Below are positions 10,144 through 19,041 of a stretch of 42,885 nucleotides of DNA, piece by piece. The translations under genes were made by a program, and so were the position numbers. Every line of letters begins with the position of its first letter. The stretch's first letter is position 1. A model generated the notes under the pieces. The model was not told the origin of the DNA, made no database searches, and saw only the letters and a program-made list of their open reading frames with translations. Source of the stretch: an uncultured bacterium (lineage in GTDB: Bacteria; Actinomycetota; Actinomycetes; S36-B12); contig CAIVWG010000011.1 of assembly GCA_903909555.1 (NCBI GenBank), positions 1 to 42,885 of the forward strand. Direction: 5' to 3'.

Positions 10144-11571
10144 TCAGGGGAGGGCGGCGCTCACGGCTCCGGGATCCAGCGCGAGCAGGTCGGCCGCCGT
10201 CTCGCGGCGGAGGACCACGTCGGCCATGCCGTGCCGCACGCTCACGACGGCCGGACGTGGAACGTAGTTGTACTGAGAGGCCATCGAGCGGCAGTACGCC
10301 CCGGTGGCCGCGACGGCGAGCAGGTCCCCGGGAGCGAGATCGGAGGGGAGCCAAGCGTCACGCACGACCACGTCACCGCTCTCGCAGTGCTTGCCCACGA
10401 CCCGGCACAGCGTCGACTCGGCATCCGACACCCTGCTCGCCAGCACCACGGTGTAGTCAGCGTCGTACAGCGCCGTCCGCACGTTGTCGCTCATGCCCCC
10501 GTCGACCGAGACGTAGGTCCGAACGTGGCCGTGATCGAGCTCGACCGGCTTGATGGTGCCGACTTCGTAGACCGTGATGCCCGCGGGCCCGACGATGGCG
10601 CGACCGGGCTCGAAGAGCAGGCGAGGGACGGCGATGCCCTCGCGGACGCATGCCTGCTCGACGATGCGCTTGAGTGCCGCGGCCATCTCCGGGACGGGGA
10701 TCGGATCATCATCCGCGACGTAGGCGATCCCCATGCCGCCGCCGAGATCCAGCTCCTCGACGACGATCCCCTGCCGGACCAGGCGCCCGGCCAGGGAGAT
10801 GATGCGCGCGGCCGCCACCTCGAAGCCCGCCGCGTCGAAGATCTGCGACCCGATGTGGGAGTGAAGGCCGCGAAAGCGCAGGCCCGGATCCGCCATGACG
10901 CGCCGCGCCGCCTCCTCCGCGGCACCCGACGCCAGCGAGAGGCCGAACTTCTGATCCTCGTGCGCCGTGGCAATGAACTCATGGGTGTGGGCTTCGACCC
11001 CGACCGTGACGCGGACGAGAACGTCAGCGCACATCCCGCGGGCCGACGCCTCGGCGGATACCAGGTCGATCTCGGCCAGGGAGTCGACCACGATGCGGCC
11101 CACTCCTGCGTCGAGGGCCTCGGCGATCTCCTCACGGGACTTGTTGTTGCCGTGCATGAGTAGTCGCTCACCGGAGGCACCTCCCACCAGGGCCACCGCG
11201 AGCTCGCCACCGGACGCGACATCAATGCCGAGCCCCTCGTCGAGCGCCCATCGCGCGACCGTGGTCGCCAGGAAGGCCTTCGCCGCGTAGAAGACGTTCG
11301 CGCGGCCGCCCTCGTCGCCGTAGGCCGCGCGGAACTGCGCGGCACGCGAGCGGAAGTCCTCCTCGTCCAGCACGAAGAGAGGCGTGCGGTACTCCCCGGC
11401 GAGGTCGCGGACATCGCAGCCGCCGACCGTGAGCACCCCTCCGGGACCGCGCGCCGCGGTGCGTGGCCAGACCGCGGGATCGAGTTCGATCCCGGCCTGG
11501 TCACGACGGGGAGGCGGCCCGGGCGTCGCGACGACGTCTCCGTGCCGGGGCCCCGCGGGATGGGCGCGCAC
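10144..11571 (-). CDS. lysA: Diaminopimelate decarboxylase
   Basis: YRTPLFVLDEEDFRSRAAQFRAAY...VFYAAKAFLATTVARW; LLMHGNNKS; probable GTG start at 11571 (open frame extends to 11667). Confidence 0.93.
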   Translation of the reverse strand: MRAHPAGPRHGDVVATPGPPPRRDQAGIELDPAVWPRTAARGPGGVLTVGGCDVRDLAGEYRTPLFVLDEEDFRSRAAQFRAAYGDEGGRANVFYAAKAFLATTVARWALDEGLGIDVASGGELAVALVGGASGERLLMHGNNKSREEIAEALDAGVGRIVVDSLAEIDLVSAEASARGMCADVLVRVTVGVEAHTHEFIATAHEDQKFGLSLASGAAEEAARRVMADPGLRFRGLHSHIGSQIFDAAGFEVAAARIISLAGRLVRQGIVVEELDLGGGMGIAYVADDDPIPVPEMAAALKRIVEQACVREGIAVPRLLFEPGRAIVGPAGITVYEVGTIKPVELDHGHVRTYVSVDGGMSDNVRTALYDADYTVVLASRVSDAESTLCRVVGKHCESGDVVVRDAWLPSDLAPGDLLAVAATGAYCRSMASQYNYVPRPAVVSVRHGMADVVLRRETAADLLALDPGAVSAALP

Positions 11572-11762
11572 GCAGCGAGGGTACCGAAGAGGAGCGGGCC
11601 GCCGTTCCCGTCCGCGGCCGTCCTCGCCTGTCTGAACCGATCCGTTCGTGTCCGCTTCTGTCCGCATCCTGACCGATCGGCGTGCGCGCGCAGGCGCAGA
11701 GCGGGCCTAGCGTGGCCAGCGATCCGCTACTCCACCGGCCGATACTCCACCGGGAGGCCCTC

Positions 11763-12872
11763 ATGGATGCGACGCAGGCCCCGCAGGCGGCGCCCTCGAC
11801 GAGCGCTCCCGAGACCCCGGCCGATCGTCGCGCGTGGCTGCACTCCCCCATCCCCGAGATCCTGGGCTACGTCGGCGCCGCACTGGTGGGGAGCGCCGCG
11901 CTGAACTTCCTCGCCCAGTCCTGGGAAGGCTGGAGCGACGAGGTCCAGATCACGGTGGTGTCGATCGCCCTCACGCTCCTGCTCGCCTCGGCAGCGGGTT
12001 TCACCGTCGCGGCGCACGGCCCACGGGCTCTCAACGCCCCGGGCAACGATCATTGGCGCCGCGTCGTCGGCCTGTCGATGGCGCTCGCGACGATCGCCGC
12101 CGGCCTCCTCGCCAACCTCATCGTCGACGTCAGCGGCGTAGCTCGAGGCGAGGAGACGGACCCCTGGATCGTCATTCCGGCGGCGGCCGCCTTCGCCGTT
12201 GCTGTCGCCGGAGCCTGGCTGGCCCGCGGGGTCATGACGACGCTCGCGGTCGCGGGCGCATCGGCATTCCTCGCCATCGCCATCGTCAACGTCATCGGGC
12301 CGACGTACGTGTGGGCCTGGCCGGTGGCGGCCTTCATCGGCTGGGGGGCATGGATGGGGCTGGCCCCGCGCATCCTCTCCGTGCCCGTCCTCGCCGAGGC
12401 GCTGGGCATGGCCTGGGTGCTCGTGGCCCTCGCCCCGATCGCGCTGGCCGAGCAGCGAGGCGAGCCCGGTATCGCCATGGAACCGATGCCCGACGACGTG
12501 CTCATCACGATGTGGCTGGCGCGCGCCCTGCTCGGCATCGTGGCGGTCACGGGTCTGGTCGTCTTCGCGCGCGGGGGCTCGTGGGCCTGGGCGGCCGGAG
12601 GCATCGTCGCCGCGGCGATCGCGGCCATGGCCGTGGCCGGGCAGGCGCTGGGCTGGGTGGCCGGGCTGCTCGTGGCAGGCGTGGTGCTCCTCGTGGTGAG
12701 TGGCGTCCTGCTGCTCGCGCGGCGCCGAGAGGCCGACGACGGAGTCGACGGGGACGGCCGCGAGGACGGCCACAAGGCCGACCACGAGGCCGACCACGAG
12801 GCTGGCGACGAGGCCGCGGGAGCACCCGACAGCGCGGCGGGCGACGAGGCCGCGGACGCACAGGCTCCCTAG
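11763..12872 (+). CDS. DUF2157-like polytopic membrane protein with acidic/His-rich C-terminal tail
   Basis: ATG 11763 preceded by gggagg; multiple hydrophobic helices; LGYVGAALVGSAALNFLAQSWEGWSDEVQ; tail ends HKADHEADHEAGDEAAGAP. Confidence 0.75.
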   Translation: MDATQAPQAAPSTSAPETPADRRAWLHSPIPEILGYVGAALVGSAALNFLAQSWEGWSDEVQITVVSIALTLLLASAAGFTVAAHGPRALNAPGNDHWRRVVGLSMALATIAAGLLANLIVDVSGVARGEETDPWIVIPAAAAFAVAVAGAWLARGVMTTLAVAGASAFLAIAIVNVIGPTYVWAWPVAAFIGWGAWMGLAPRILSVPVLAEALGMAWVLVALAPIALAEQRGEPGIAMEPMPDDVLITMWLARALLGIVAVTGLVVFARGGSWAWAAGGIVAAAIAAMAVAGQALGWVAGLLVAGVVLLVVSGVLLLARRREADDGVDGDGREDGHKADHEADHEAGDEAAGAPDSAAGDEAADAQAP

Positions 12873-12882
12873 GCGCGGCGCC

Positions 12883-12924
12883 CTACATGCGGTCGGGTGC
12901 CGACTACATGCGGTCGGGTGCCGA
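12883..12924 (-). repeat. Perfect 21-bp tandem duplication of the argS 3' end, including the stop codon
   Basis: ctacatgcggtcgggtgccga x2; reads SAPDRM* SAPDRM* on the minus strand. Confidence 0.95.
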
Positions 12925-14562
12925 CACTCCGCACAGGCCCAGGCCGTTCGCGAGCACCTGGAGGGTCGCCGCACAGAGCCACAGGCGCGCGACATGCCGC
13001 GGCTCGACCGGCTCGTCGCCGCGTGGAAGCACGCGGCAGCTGTCGTAGAAGCGGTGGTACGCCGTCGCCAGCGACTCCAGGTAGCGGGGGATGCGATGCG
13101 GCTCACGGAGTTCTGCGGCCGCGGTGACGGCCGCCGGGTAGTCCGCGAGCGCGAGCAGCAGATCGCCCTCGCGCTCATGATCGAGGAGGGCAGGGTCGTA
13201 TCCCCGGGATCGCCAGTCGATGCCGAGCTCGCCGGCGTTGCGCAGGACGGAGGCGATCCGCGCATGGGCGTACTGCACGTAGAAGACCGGATTGTCATTC
13301 GTCCGCTGCGTCAGCAGGTCCAGGTCGAGACTGAGCGGCGAGTCCACCGGATAGCGAATCAAGGAGTAGCGTGCCGCATCGACGCCGACCTCCTCGATGA
13401 GATCCTCGAGGGTCACCATCATCCCGGCGCGCTTCGACATCCGGAACTCCTCGCCGCCGCGCATCATCGTGACGAGTTGGCCGATGAGCACCTCGACATT
13501 GCGGTCCATGTCATCGCCGGCGCAGGCGGCGATGGCGCGCAGCCGGCTCACGTAGCCGTGGTGGTCCGCGCCCAGGAGATAGAGGGCCACGTCGAAGCCC
13601 CGAATCCGCTTGTCGACGTAGTAGGCCGTATCCGACGCGAAGTAGGTGAGCTCGCCGTCTGCCTTGATGAGCACCCGGTCCTTGTCGTCTCCGAAGTCGG
13701 TGGTGCGCAGCCAGGTGGCACCGTCGGCCTCGAAGACATGCCCCTGGGCGCGCAGGCGGTCCAGCGCCCGTTCCACCGCGCCCGTGTCATGCAGGGTGCG
13801 CTCGGAGTACCACACGTCGAAGTGCGTGCGGAACAGGTCGAGGACCGCCTTCTGCTGGTCCATCTGTCGGACGTACGCCGCCTCGCGGAACGCGCGCCGC
13901 TGGTCGTCGTCCGGCAGGTCCAGGATCTGCGGCTCGGCCGCCACGATCGCCGCGGCCAGGTCCGCGATGTAGGCGCCGTGGTAGCCGTCCTCGGGGACGG
14001 GCCGCCCCTGGGCCACCGCCGTCACCGAGGCGCCGAACCGGTCCATCTGCACGCCGCGGTCGTTGATGTAGAACTCCCGCGCGACGTCGGCCCCGGCCGC
14101 CGCGAGGACCCGGGCGATCGCATCCCCCACCGCCGCCCAGCGTGCGTGCCCCAGGTGGATGGGGCCGGTGGGGTTGGCGGAGATGAACTCGACGTTGACC
14201 CGCACCCCCGCGAGGGCGTCGTTCTCGCCGTAGGCGATCCCGGACTCGACGATCTGTCCCGCGAGCGCGCCCTGGGCATCAGCGGCGAGCCTGATATTGA
14301 CGAAGCCGGGACCGGCGACCTCCGCGGAGGCGATGCCCGGTTGGGCGGCGAGGCCCCCGGCGATCAGCTCGGCGACCGACCGGGGCGGGACACCGGCGCT
14401 CTTGGCGAGAGTGAGGGCGACCGGCGTGGCGTAGTCCCCGTGCTCCTTGCTCCGCGGTCGCTCGATCACGACGTCGTCGGGCACGGGGCCGGGGAGGTGC
14501 CCGTCGGCGACGAGCGCGACCAGGACGTCCCGGACCGCGCGTGCGAGAGCGTCCGGGGTCAT
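12904..14562 (-). CDS. argS: Arginyl-tRNA synthetase
   Basis: VEFISANPTGPIHLGHARWAAVGDAIARVL (HIGH-like) and C-terminal ...LCGVSAPDRM. Confidence 0.97.
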   Translation of the reverse strand: MTPDALARAVRDVLVALVADGHLPGPVPDDVVIERPRSKEHGDYATPVALTLAKSAGVPPRSVAELIAGGLAAQPGIASAEVAGPGFVNIRLAADAQGALAGQIVESGIAYGENDALAGVRVNVEFISANPTGPIHLGHARWAAVGDAIARVLAAAGADVAREFYINDRGVQMDRFGASVTAVAQGRPVPEDGYHGAYIADLAAAIVAAEPQILDLPDDDQRRAFREAAYVRQMDQQKAVLDLFRTHFDVWYSERTLHDTGAVERALDRLRAQGHVFEADGATWLRTTDFGDDKDRVLIKADGELTYFASDTAYYVDKRIRGFDVALYLLGADHHGYVSRLRAIAACAGDDMDRNVEVLIGQLVTMMRGGEEFRMSKRAGMMVTLEDLIEEVGVDAARYSLIRYPVDSPLSLDLDLLTQRTNDNPVFYVQYAHARIASVLRNAGELGIDWRSRGYDPALLDHEREGDLLLALADYPAAVTAAAELREPHRIPRYLESLATAYHRFYDSCRVLPRGDEPVEPRHVARLWLCAATLQVLANGLGLCGVSAPDRM

Positions 14563-14813
14563 GAGGGGAGGGTAGTCCTGGGAACAGCCCCTCCGCGGAG
14601 GGCATCCGCGTGCTACCGTGAGCGTGGCTGTGCTGCACAAGAACCACCGTTCAAGGAACGCCCGCCGAATCGCCGCCGTGAGCGGCGTCGAGGTGGGCGT
14701 TTCGGCTACCAGGGGTAGATCCCGCGGCCGGGACGTAGGCTCGCACCACCAGCCCGCCGGGCAACCGTCCGGCGTCACGTATCCGCTGGGATAGAACTGA
14801 GGAGTTACCCCGC

Positions 14814-15017
14814 ATGGCACAGGGAACTGTGAAGTGGTTCAACGCCGAGAAGGGCTTCGGCTTCATCGCGCAGGCTGACGGGGGTGCCGACGTGTTCGTG
14901 CACTTCACCGCCATTCAGGCCGATGGCTACCGCTCGCTCGACGAGAATCAGCAGGTCGAGTTCGACATCGTCCAGGGCCCCAAGGGCCCGCAGGCCGACA
15001 ACGTGCGCATCGTCTGA
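14814..15017 (+). CDS. cspA: Cold shock protein (CspA family)
   Basis: 67 aa [36 protein letters not shown] gaggag upstream. Confidence 0.97.
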   Translation: MAQGTVKWFNAEKGFGFIAQADGGADVFVHFTAIQADGYRSLDENQQVEFDIVQGPKGPQADNVRIV

Positions 15018-15040
15018 GCACGCCCCACCGGCTCGATCCG

Positions 15041-15070
15041 AGGGCCCGATCCCGTGAGGGGTCGGGCCCT
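15041..15070 (+). terminator. GC-rich hairpin after cspA (13-bp stem with one G-U, GTGA loop, no T-tract)
   Basis: agggcccgatccc gtga ggggtcgggccct. Confidence 0.75.
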
Positions 15071-15138
15071 CGGCCTGTCCGGGCGGCACCTCCCCGGGTC
15101 GCCCCCGGAATCCCGCCCCGCGGCCCTACCCTGTCGCC

Positions 15139-16425
15139 ATGTCGTCGCCCGGCTCCGTCACCGGCCCCGCCGTCAGCAGGCGCAACCGCCTGCTCGCCAC
15201 GAGCGGCGTCCTCATCGAGTGGTACGACTTCATGGTCTACGCCCTCCTGGCGACGACCCTGCAACAGGTCTTCTTCCCCACGGAGAGCACCACCCTGGGG
15301 CTCATCCTCACCTTCGCGACCTTCGCGGTCGGCTACCTCGCCCGCCCGGTCGGCGGCCTGGTGCTCGGGCGCCTGGGCGATACCAAGGGGCGGCGCTACG
15401 CGCTGGTGCTCTCGACGACGCTCATGCTCGTCCCCCTCGCCGTCATCACCATCCTCCCCGGCTACGACACGATCGGGATCCTGGCGCCGATCCTCCTCAC
15501 TCTCATGCGCCTGTTCCAGGGCTTCTCCGTCGGCGGGGAGTACTCCGGCGCGCTCACCGCCCTGAGCGAGTCCTCCGACGCGGCGAGCCGCGGGCGCAGC
15601 ATCTCGCTCGGCCTGGCCACCGCGATGGGCGGCAACCTGCTGGCCTCCCTCGTGGTCCTCCTCACCACCGTGATCTGGGGTGAGGAGGCTCTCGCCGCCG
15701 GCACGTGGCGCATCCCCTTCGCCATCGGCCTCGTGGCGTGCGCGATCTCGGTCATCCTCCAGCGCCGCATGCACGAGACCACCGAGTTCGTGAGCGGGGA
15801 TGAGGACTCCACGGCGAAGAGCCCGTTCATGTCGCTCATCCGGCAGTACCCGCGCGAGACCCTCATGATGACCGCACTCGCCGCCTGGAGCGGCATCACG
15901 GTCTACACGCTCATCTCCTGGATGCCGTCGTTCCTCGAGACGGTCGTCGGGGACAGCGATGCCGAGGCGCAGGCCGTCTCGGCCCTGATCTCGATCATCT
16001 ACGTCGTCGCGGTGTTCCCGGTCGCCGCGCTCGGCGACCGCGTCGGTCGCCAGCGGGTGATGCTCTGGTGCATCGGGCTCTACCTGGTCCTCGCCATTCC
16101 CGCGACGCTGCTCATCGACCAGGGTGCCCTCCTCGCGCTCATCCCCGCCGTGCTCGTCCTCGCCCTCCTGCAGACGGGCGTGGACTCGTCGACCACGACG
16201 GAGATGACGCGGTTGGTCCCCTCATCGGTCCGCTACACCGCGATCGCCATCACCTACGCCCTGGGCATGATCATCGGCAGCTTCACCCCGGCGGTGGAGG
16301 AGGCGCTCATCGGGTACACCGGGAGCGACCTCATGCCGGCGTTCGTCCTCATCGCGATCTCGCTCCTCATGCTGCCGGTCGTCCTCCTCCTGCCCAGGAT
16401 GAAGGCGCGCGCCGGAGAGGCCTGA
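15139..16425 (+). CDS. MFS transporter, metabolite:H+ symporter (MHS)-like
   Basis: 428 aa; GVLIEWYDFMVYALLA, RPVGGLVLGRLGDTKGRR, LMRLFQGFSVGGEYSGA. Confidence 0.9.
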   Translation: MSSPGSVTGPAVSRRNRLLATSGVLIEWYDFMVYALLATTLQQVFFPTESTTLGLILTFATFAVGYLARPVGGLVLGRLGDTKGRRYALVLSTTLMLVPLAVITILPGYDTIGILAPILLTLMRLFQGFSVGGEYSGALTALSESSDAASRGRSISLGLATAMGGNLLASLVVLLTTVIWGEEALAAGTWRIPFAIGLVACAISVILQRRMHETTEFVSGDEDSTAKSPFMSLIRQYPRETLMMTALAAWSGITVYTLISWMPSFLETVVGDSDAEAQAVSALISIIYVVAVFPVAALGDRVGRQRVMLWCIGLYLVLAIPATLLIDQGALLALIPAVLVLALLQTGVDSSTTTEMTRLVPSSVRYTAIAITYALGMIIGSFTPAVEEALIGYTGSDLMPAFVLIAISLLMLPVVLLLPRMKARAGEA

Positions 16426-16469
16426 ACCCCGGGTGGACGGATTCGGCGCCGGCGGGTCACCATGGAGGC

Positions 16470-16769
16470 ATGAGCGACGACATCGAGAAGCTGCTCGCCG
16501 AGGTCGGCAAGTCCACCTCGAGCGCCGCGGGCGGCGCGGCCAGCCCGGCGCGCAAGGACGATCGCACCCCGGCCAAGGCCGGGGACGGAGCTGCCGGCGG
16601 CCGCCTGGCCTTCGCGGTCATCACGGCGCTCGTGCTCGGGGGCGCCGCCTTCGTCGTCGGCCTCATCACCCCCTTCATCCTCAGCGGCCCCTCGATGGGC
16701 GTGGGCGCGGCCCTCGGGGCCTTCTTCACCGCCCTGCTGGCAGGCCCGCCGCGCTGGTTCTCGTCGTAG
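16470..16769 (+). CDS. Small membrane protein, two predicted TM segments
   Basis: 99 aa; LAFAVITALVLGGAAFVVGLITPFIL / GAALGAFFTALLAG. Confidence 0.6.
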   Translation: MSDDIEKLLAEVGKSTSSAAGGAASPARKDDRTPAKAGDGAAGGRLAFAVITALVLGGAAFVVGLITPFILSGPSMGVGAALGAFFTALLAGPPRWFSS

Positions 16770-16806
16770 CCGCCCCGGGCGCGCTGTTAGGCTTCACGAC
16801 GCCCGA

Positions 16807-16878
16807 GCCCCCGTAGCTCAGGGGATAGAGCAGTGGCCTCCGGAGCCATGCGCGCAGGTTCGAATCCTGCCGGGGGCA
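16807..16878 (+). tRNA. tRNA-Arg (anticodon CCG); CCA not encoded
   Basis: gcccccg acceptor pairs cgggggc; anticodon arm gtggc-ctCCGga-gccat; T arm gcagg-ttcgaat-cctgc. Confidence 0.95.
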
Positions 16879-16981
16879 CCCTCCCCGATTCACCTCGTCA
16901 CGCGAACCTTGCGCCCGTGCGAGATGTCGCGGGCCGGCGCGCGCGTCAACGTTGAGCTCGAGCCGCGCCTAGACTTCCGGG

Positions 16982-17938
16982 GTGATTCCCCCCGAGTACG
17001 CCGTGCGGCCGCTGGAGTTCGACGACTCCGCGGGCCTGCCCGACGGCCCGGACGTCGACCTTGCCTACGCGGTCGTCTGCGCGGCCGATGTGGCGATCCT
17101 GGGGGCTCCCGACGAGACCCGCGAGGCCCGGCGTTCCGGCCTCACGTCGGTGGACGCTCTCCGTGACGAGCACCGGCTCGTCCTCGACGACTCGGGCGCG
17201 CCCGTGGGCCTGCTCACCGTGGAGCGGGACCCCGCGCTGCGCTCGATCTTCCTCGAGGCATACGCCGTCCCCGCGCACGGCGCGCTGCTCGGGCCGCTGC
17301 TGGCACGGGGGCTCGATGCGGCGCGGCGCCTCCGCGGCGAGGGCGAGTGGCGCGTCGACACGGCGGCCTTCGCCCAGGACGCGACATCGATCGCGGCGAT
17401 CACCGCGGCCGGCTTCGGCCCGAAGCGCCGCTTCTGGAAGATGGAGGCCGACCTCGCGGGACAGTCCCCGGAGGATCCCCCGCCTCCGCCCGGCGTCACG
17501 CGCACCGTCGCCGTCACCGAAGAGGACTTCCGGCTGCTGCACCGCATCGACCAGGTGTCCTTCGCCGACCACTTCGATTTCGCGCCGCACCCCTACGAGG
17601 AGTGGATGCCGTGGTTCACCGACCGTCGCGATGCGCGGCCGGACCTGTGGTGGCTGGCCTGGCTTGACGGGGAGCCCGTGGGCCTGTGCATGGGCGACGA
17701 TCGGCGGGCAGGCGACGGGGAAGCCTACGTCCGCGTCCTGGGAGTCATCCCCTCCGCGCGCGGGCGCGGCATCGCCACCTGGCTGCTGCTCTCCGCCTTC
17801 GCCCAGGCCGCCCGGGAGGGCCGCACGGCGGTCGCGCTCAATGTCGACAGCGACAACACGACGGGTGCGGTGGGCCTGTACGAGCGGGTGGGGATGCGCG
17901 CCACCGAGGTGGTGGACCTGTACTCCCAGCCGCTCTAG
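16982..17938 (+). CDS. GNAT acetyltransferase, probably two tandem GNAT domains
   Basis: 318 aa, GTG start; VRVLGVIPSARGRGIATWLLLSAFAQAAREGRTAVALNVDSDNTTGAVGLYERVGM. Confidence 0.85.
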   Translation: MIPPEYAVRPLEFDDSAGLPDGPDVDLAYAVVCAADVAILGAPDETREARRSGLTSVDALRDEHRLVLDDSGAPVGLLTVERDPALRSIFLEAYAVPAHGALLGPLLARGLDAARRLRGEGEWRVDTAAFAQDATSIAAITAAGFGPKRRFWKMEADLAGQSPEDPPPPPGVTRTVAVTEEDFRLLHRIDQVSFADHFDFAPHPYEEWMPWFTDRRDARPDLWWLAWLDGEPVGLCMGDDRRAGDGEAYVRVLGVIPSARGRGIATWLLLSAFAQAAREGRTAVALNVDSDNTTGAVGLYERVGMRATEVVDLYSQPL

Positions 17939-18074
17939 CCCGTCGACGCCCACGGCAGTGGGCTCGGGCGGCGCCCCGCTCCCGCCTCCCGGGCTCAGGC
18001 GACCGATCCGCGCACCTGAAGGATTCCGATCGCACTAGGGTCTCGACAACGGCCACCGTCCCGAAGGGAACGTC

Positions 18075-19040
18075 ATGACCTCCGCGCGCGATCGACTCGA
18101 CCCCGCCTCCCGCGAACCCCTCGACCAGCTCCTCCAGGCGGTCCCCGGGGGCTTCAACGCGATCCCCGACATCGTGGAGCGCCGCGCCTTCGTGGCCGGG
18201 CTCCTGGCCCAGATGACCGCAGGCCTGCCGCCCAACGAGAACGTGGTGTTCGAGGACCACGTCGCCCCGGGACCGGCGGGTGCGCCCGACGTCCCGGTGC
18301 GTGTCTACCGTCCCGTGCAGGCCTCGGGCATCGCGCTGCCGGCGATCTTCTTCATCCATGGCGGAGGGATGGTCATCGGAGACATCGAGGGGGAGCACCT
18401 CACGGCGATGATGATGTGCGAGGCCGTGAACGCCGTCGTGATCTCCACCGGCTACCGCAAGGCTCCGGAGGATCCGCACCCCGCGCAGATGGAGGACTGC
18501 TACGCCGCACTGCTCTGGGCCGCGGCAAACTCCGGCACGCTGGAGTTCGATCTGGGCCGCCTGGCGATCTTCGGGGGCAGCGCCGGGGGCAACCTCGCCA
18601 TCGCGACCTCGATGCTCGCCCGCGACCGCGGCGGTCCGGCCCTGTGCTTCCTCATGGCGCCGTACCCCATGATCGACGACCGCAACGAGACGCCCTCCAG
18701 CCACGAGATCCTCGACATCGGCATCTGGGACAGGGCCGGCAACATCGAAGCGTGGGAATGGTTCCTCGGGGGCAAGCCCGCCGACGGGTACGCCGCCCCC
18801 GCCCGCGCCTCGGACCTGGCCGGGCTCCCGCCGGCCTTCATCGACGTCGGTGACATGGACCTGTTCCGCGACGAGGACATCGCTTTCGTCGCGCGGCTCC
18901 TGCAGGCGGGCGTGCCCACGGAGTTCCACGTGTACCCCGGCGCCTACCACGCCTCGGAAGTGTTCGCGCCGCAGGCGGAGCTCAGCCAGCGCATCGTGGG
19001 CAACCGGATCGCCGCACTGCGGCGCGCCCTGCACGGCTGA
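18075..19040 (+). CDS. Alpha/beta hydrolase, HSL-type esterase
   Basis: HGGG oxyanion motif (FFIHGGGMVIGD) and nucleophile elbow GGSAGGNLA. Confidence 0.92.
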   Translation: MTSARDRLDPASREPLDQLLQAVPGGFNAIPDIVERRAFVAGLLAQMTAGLPPNENVVFEDHVAPGPAGAPDVPVRVYRPVQASGIALPAIFFIHGGGMVIGDIEGEHLTAMMMCEAVNAVVISTGYRKAPEDPHPAQMEDCYAALLWAAANSGTLEFDLGRLAIFGGSAGGNLAIATSMLARDRGGPALCFLMAPYPMIDDRNETPSSHEILDIGIWDRAGNIEAWEWFLGGKPADGYAAPARASDLAGLPPAFIDVGDMDLFRDEDIAFVARLLQAGVPTEFHVYPGAYHASEVFAPQAELSQRIVGNRIAALRRALHG

Positions 19041-19041
19041 C

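Noticed and set aside
12883-12924. CRISPR-like repeat
   Set aside because: Only two adjacent copies with no spacer; explained as duplication of the argS end. No CRISPR array was seen in the window
12700-14718. 672-aa plus-strand ORF opposite argS
   Set aside because: Antisense shadow ORF; argS has full motif support
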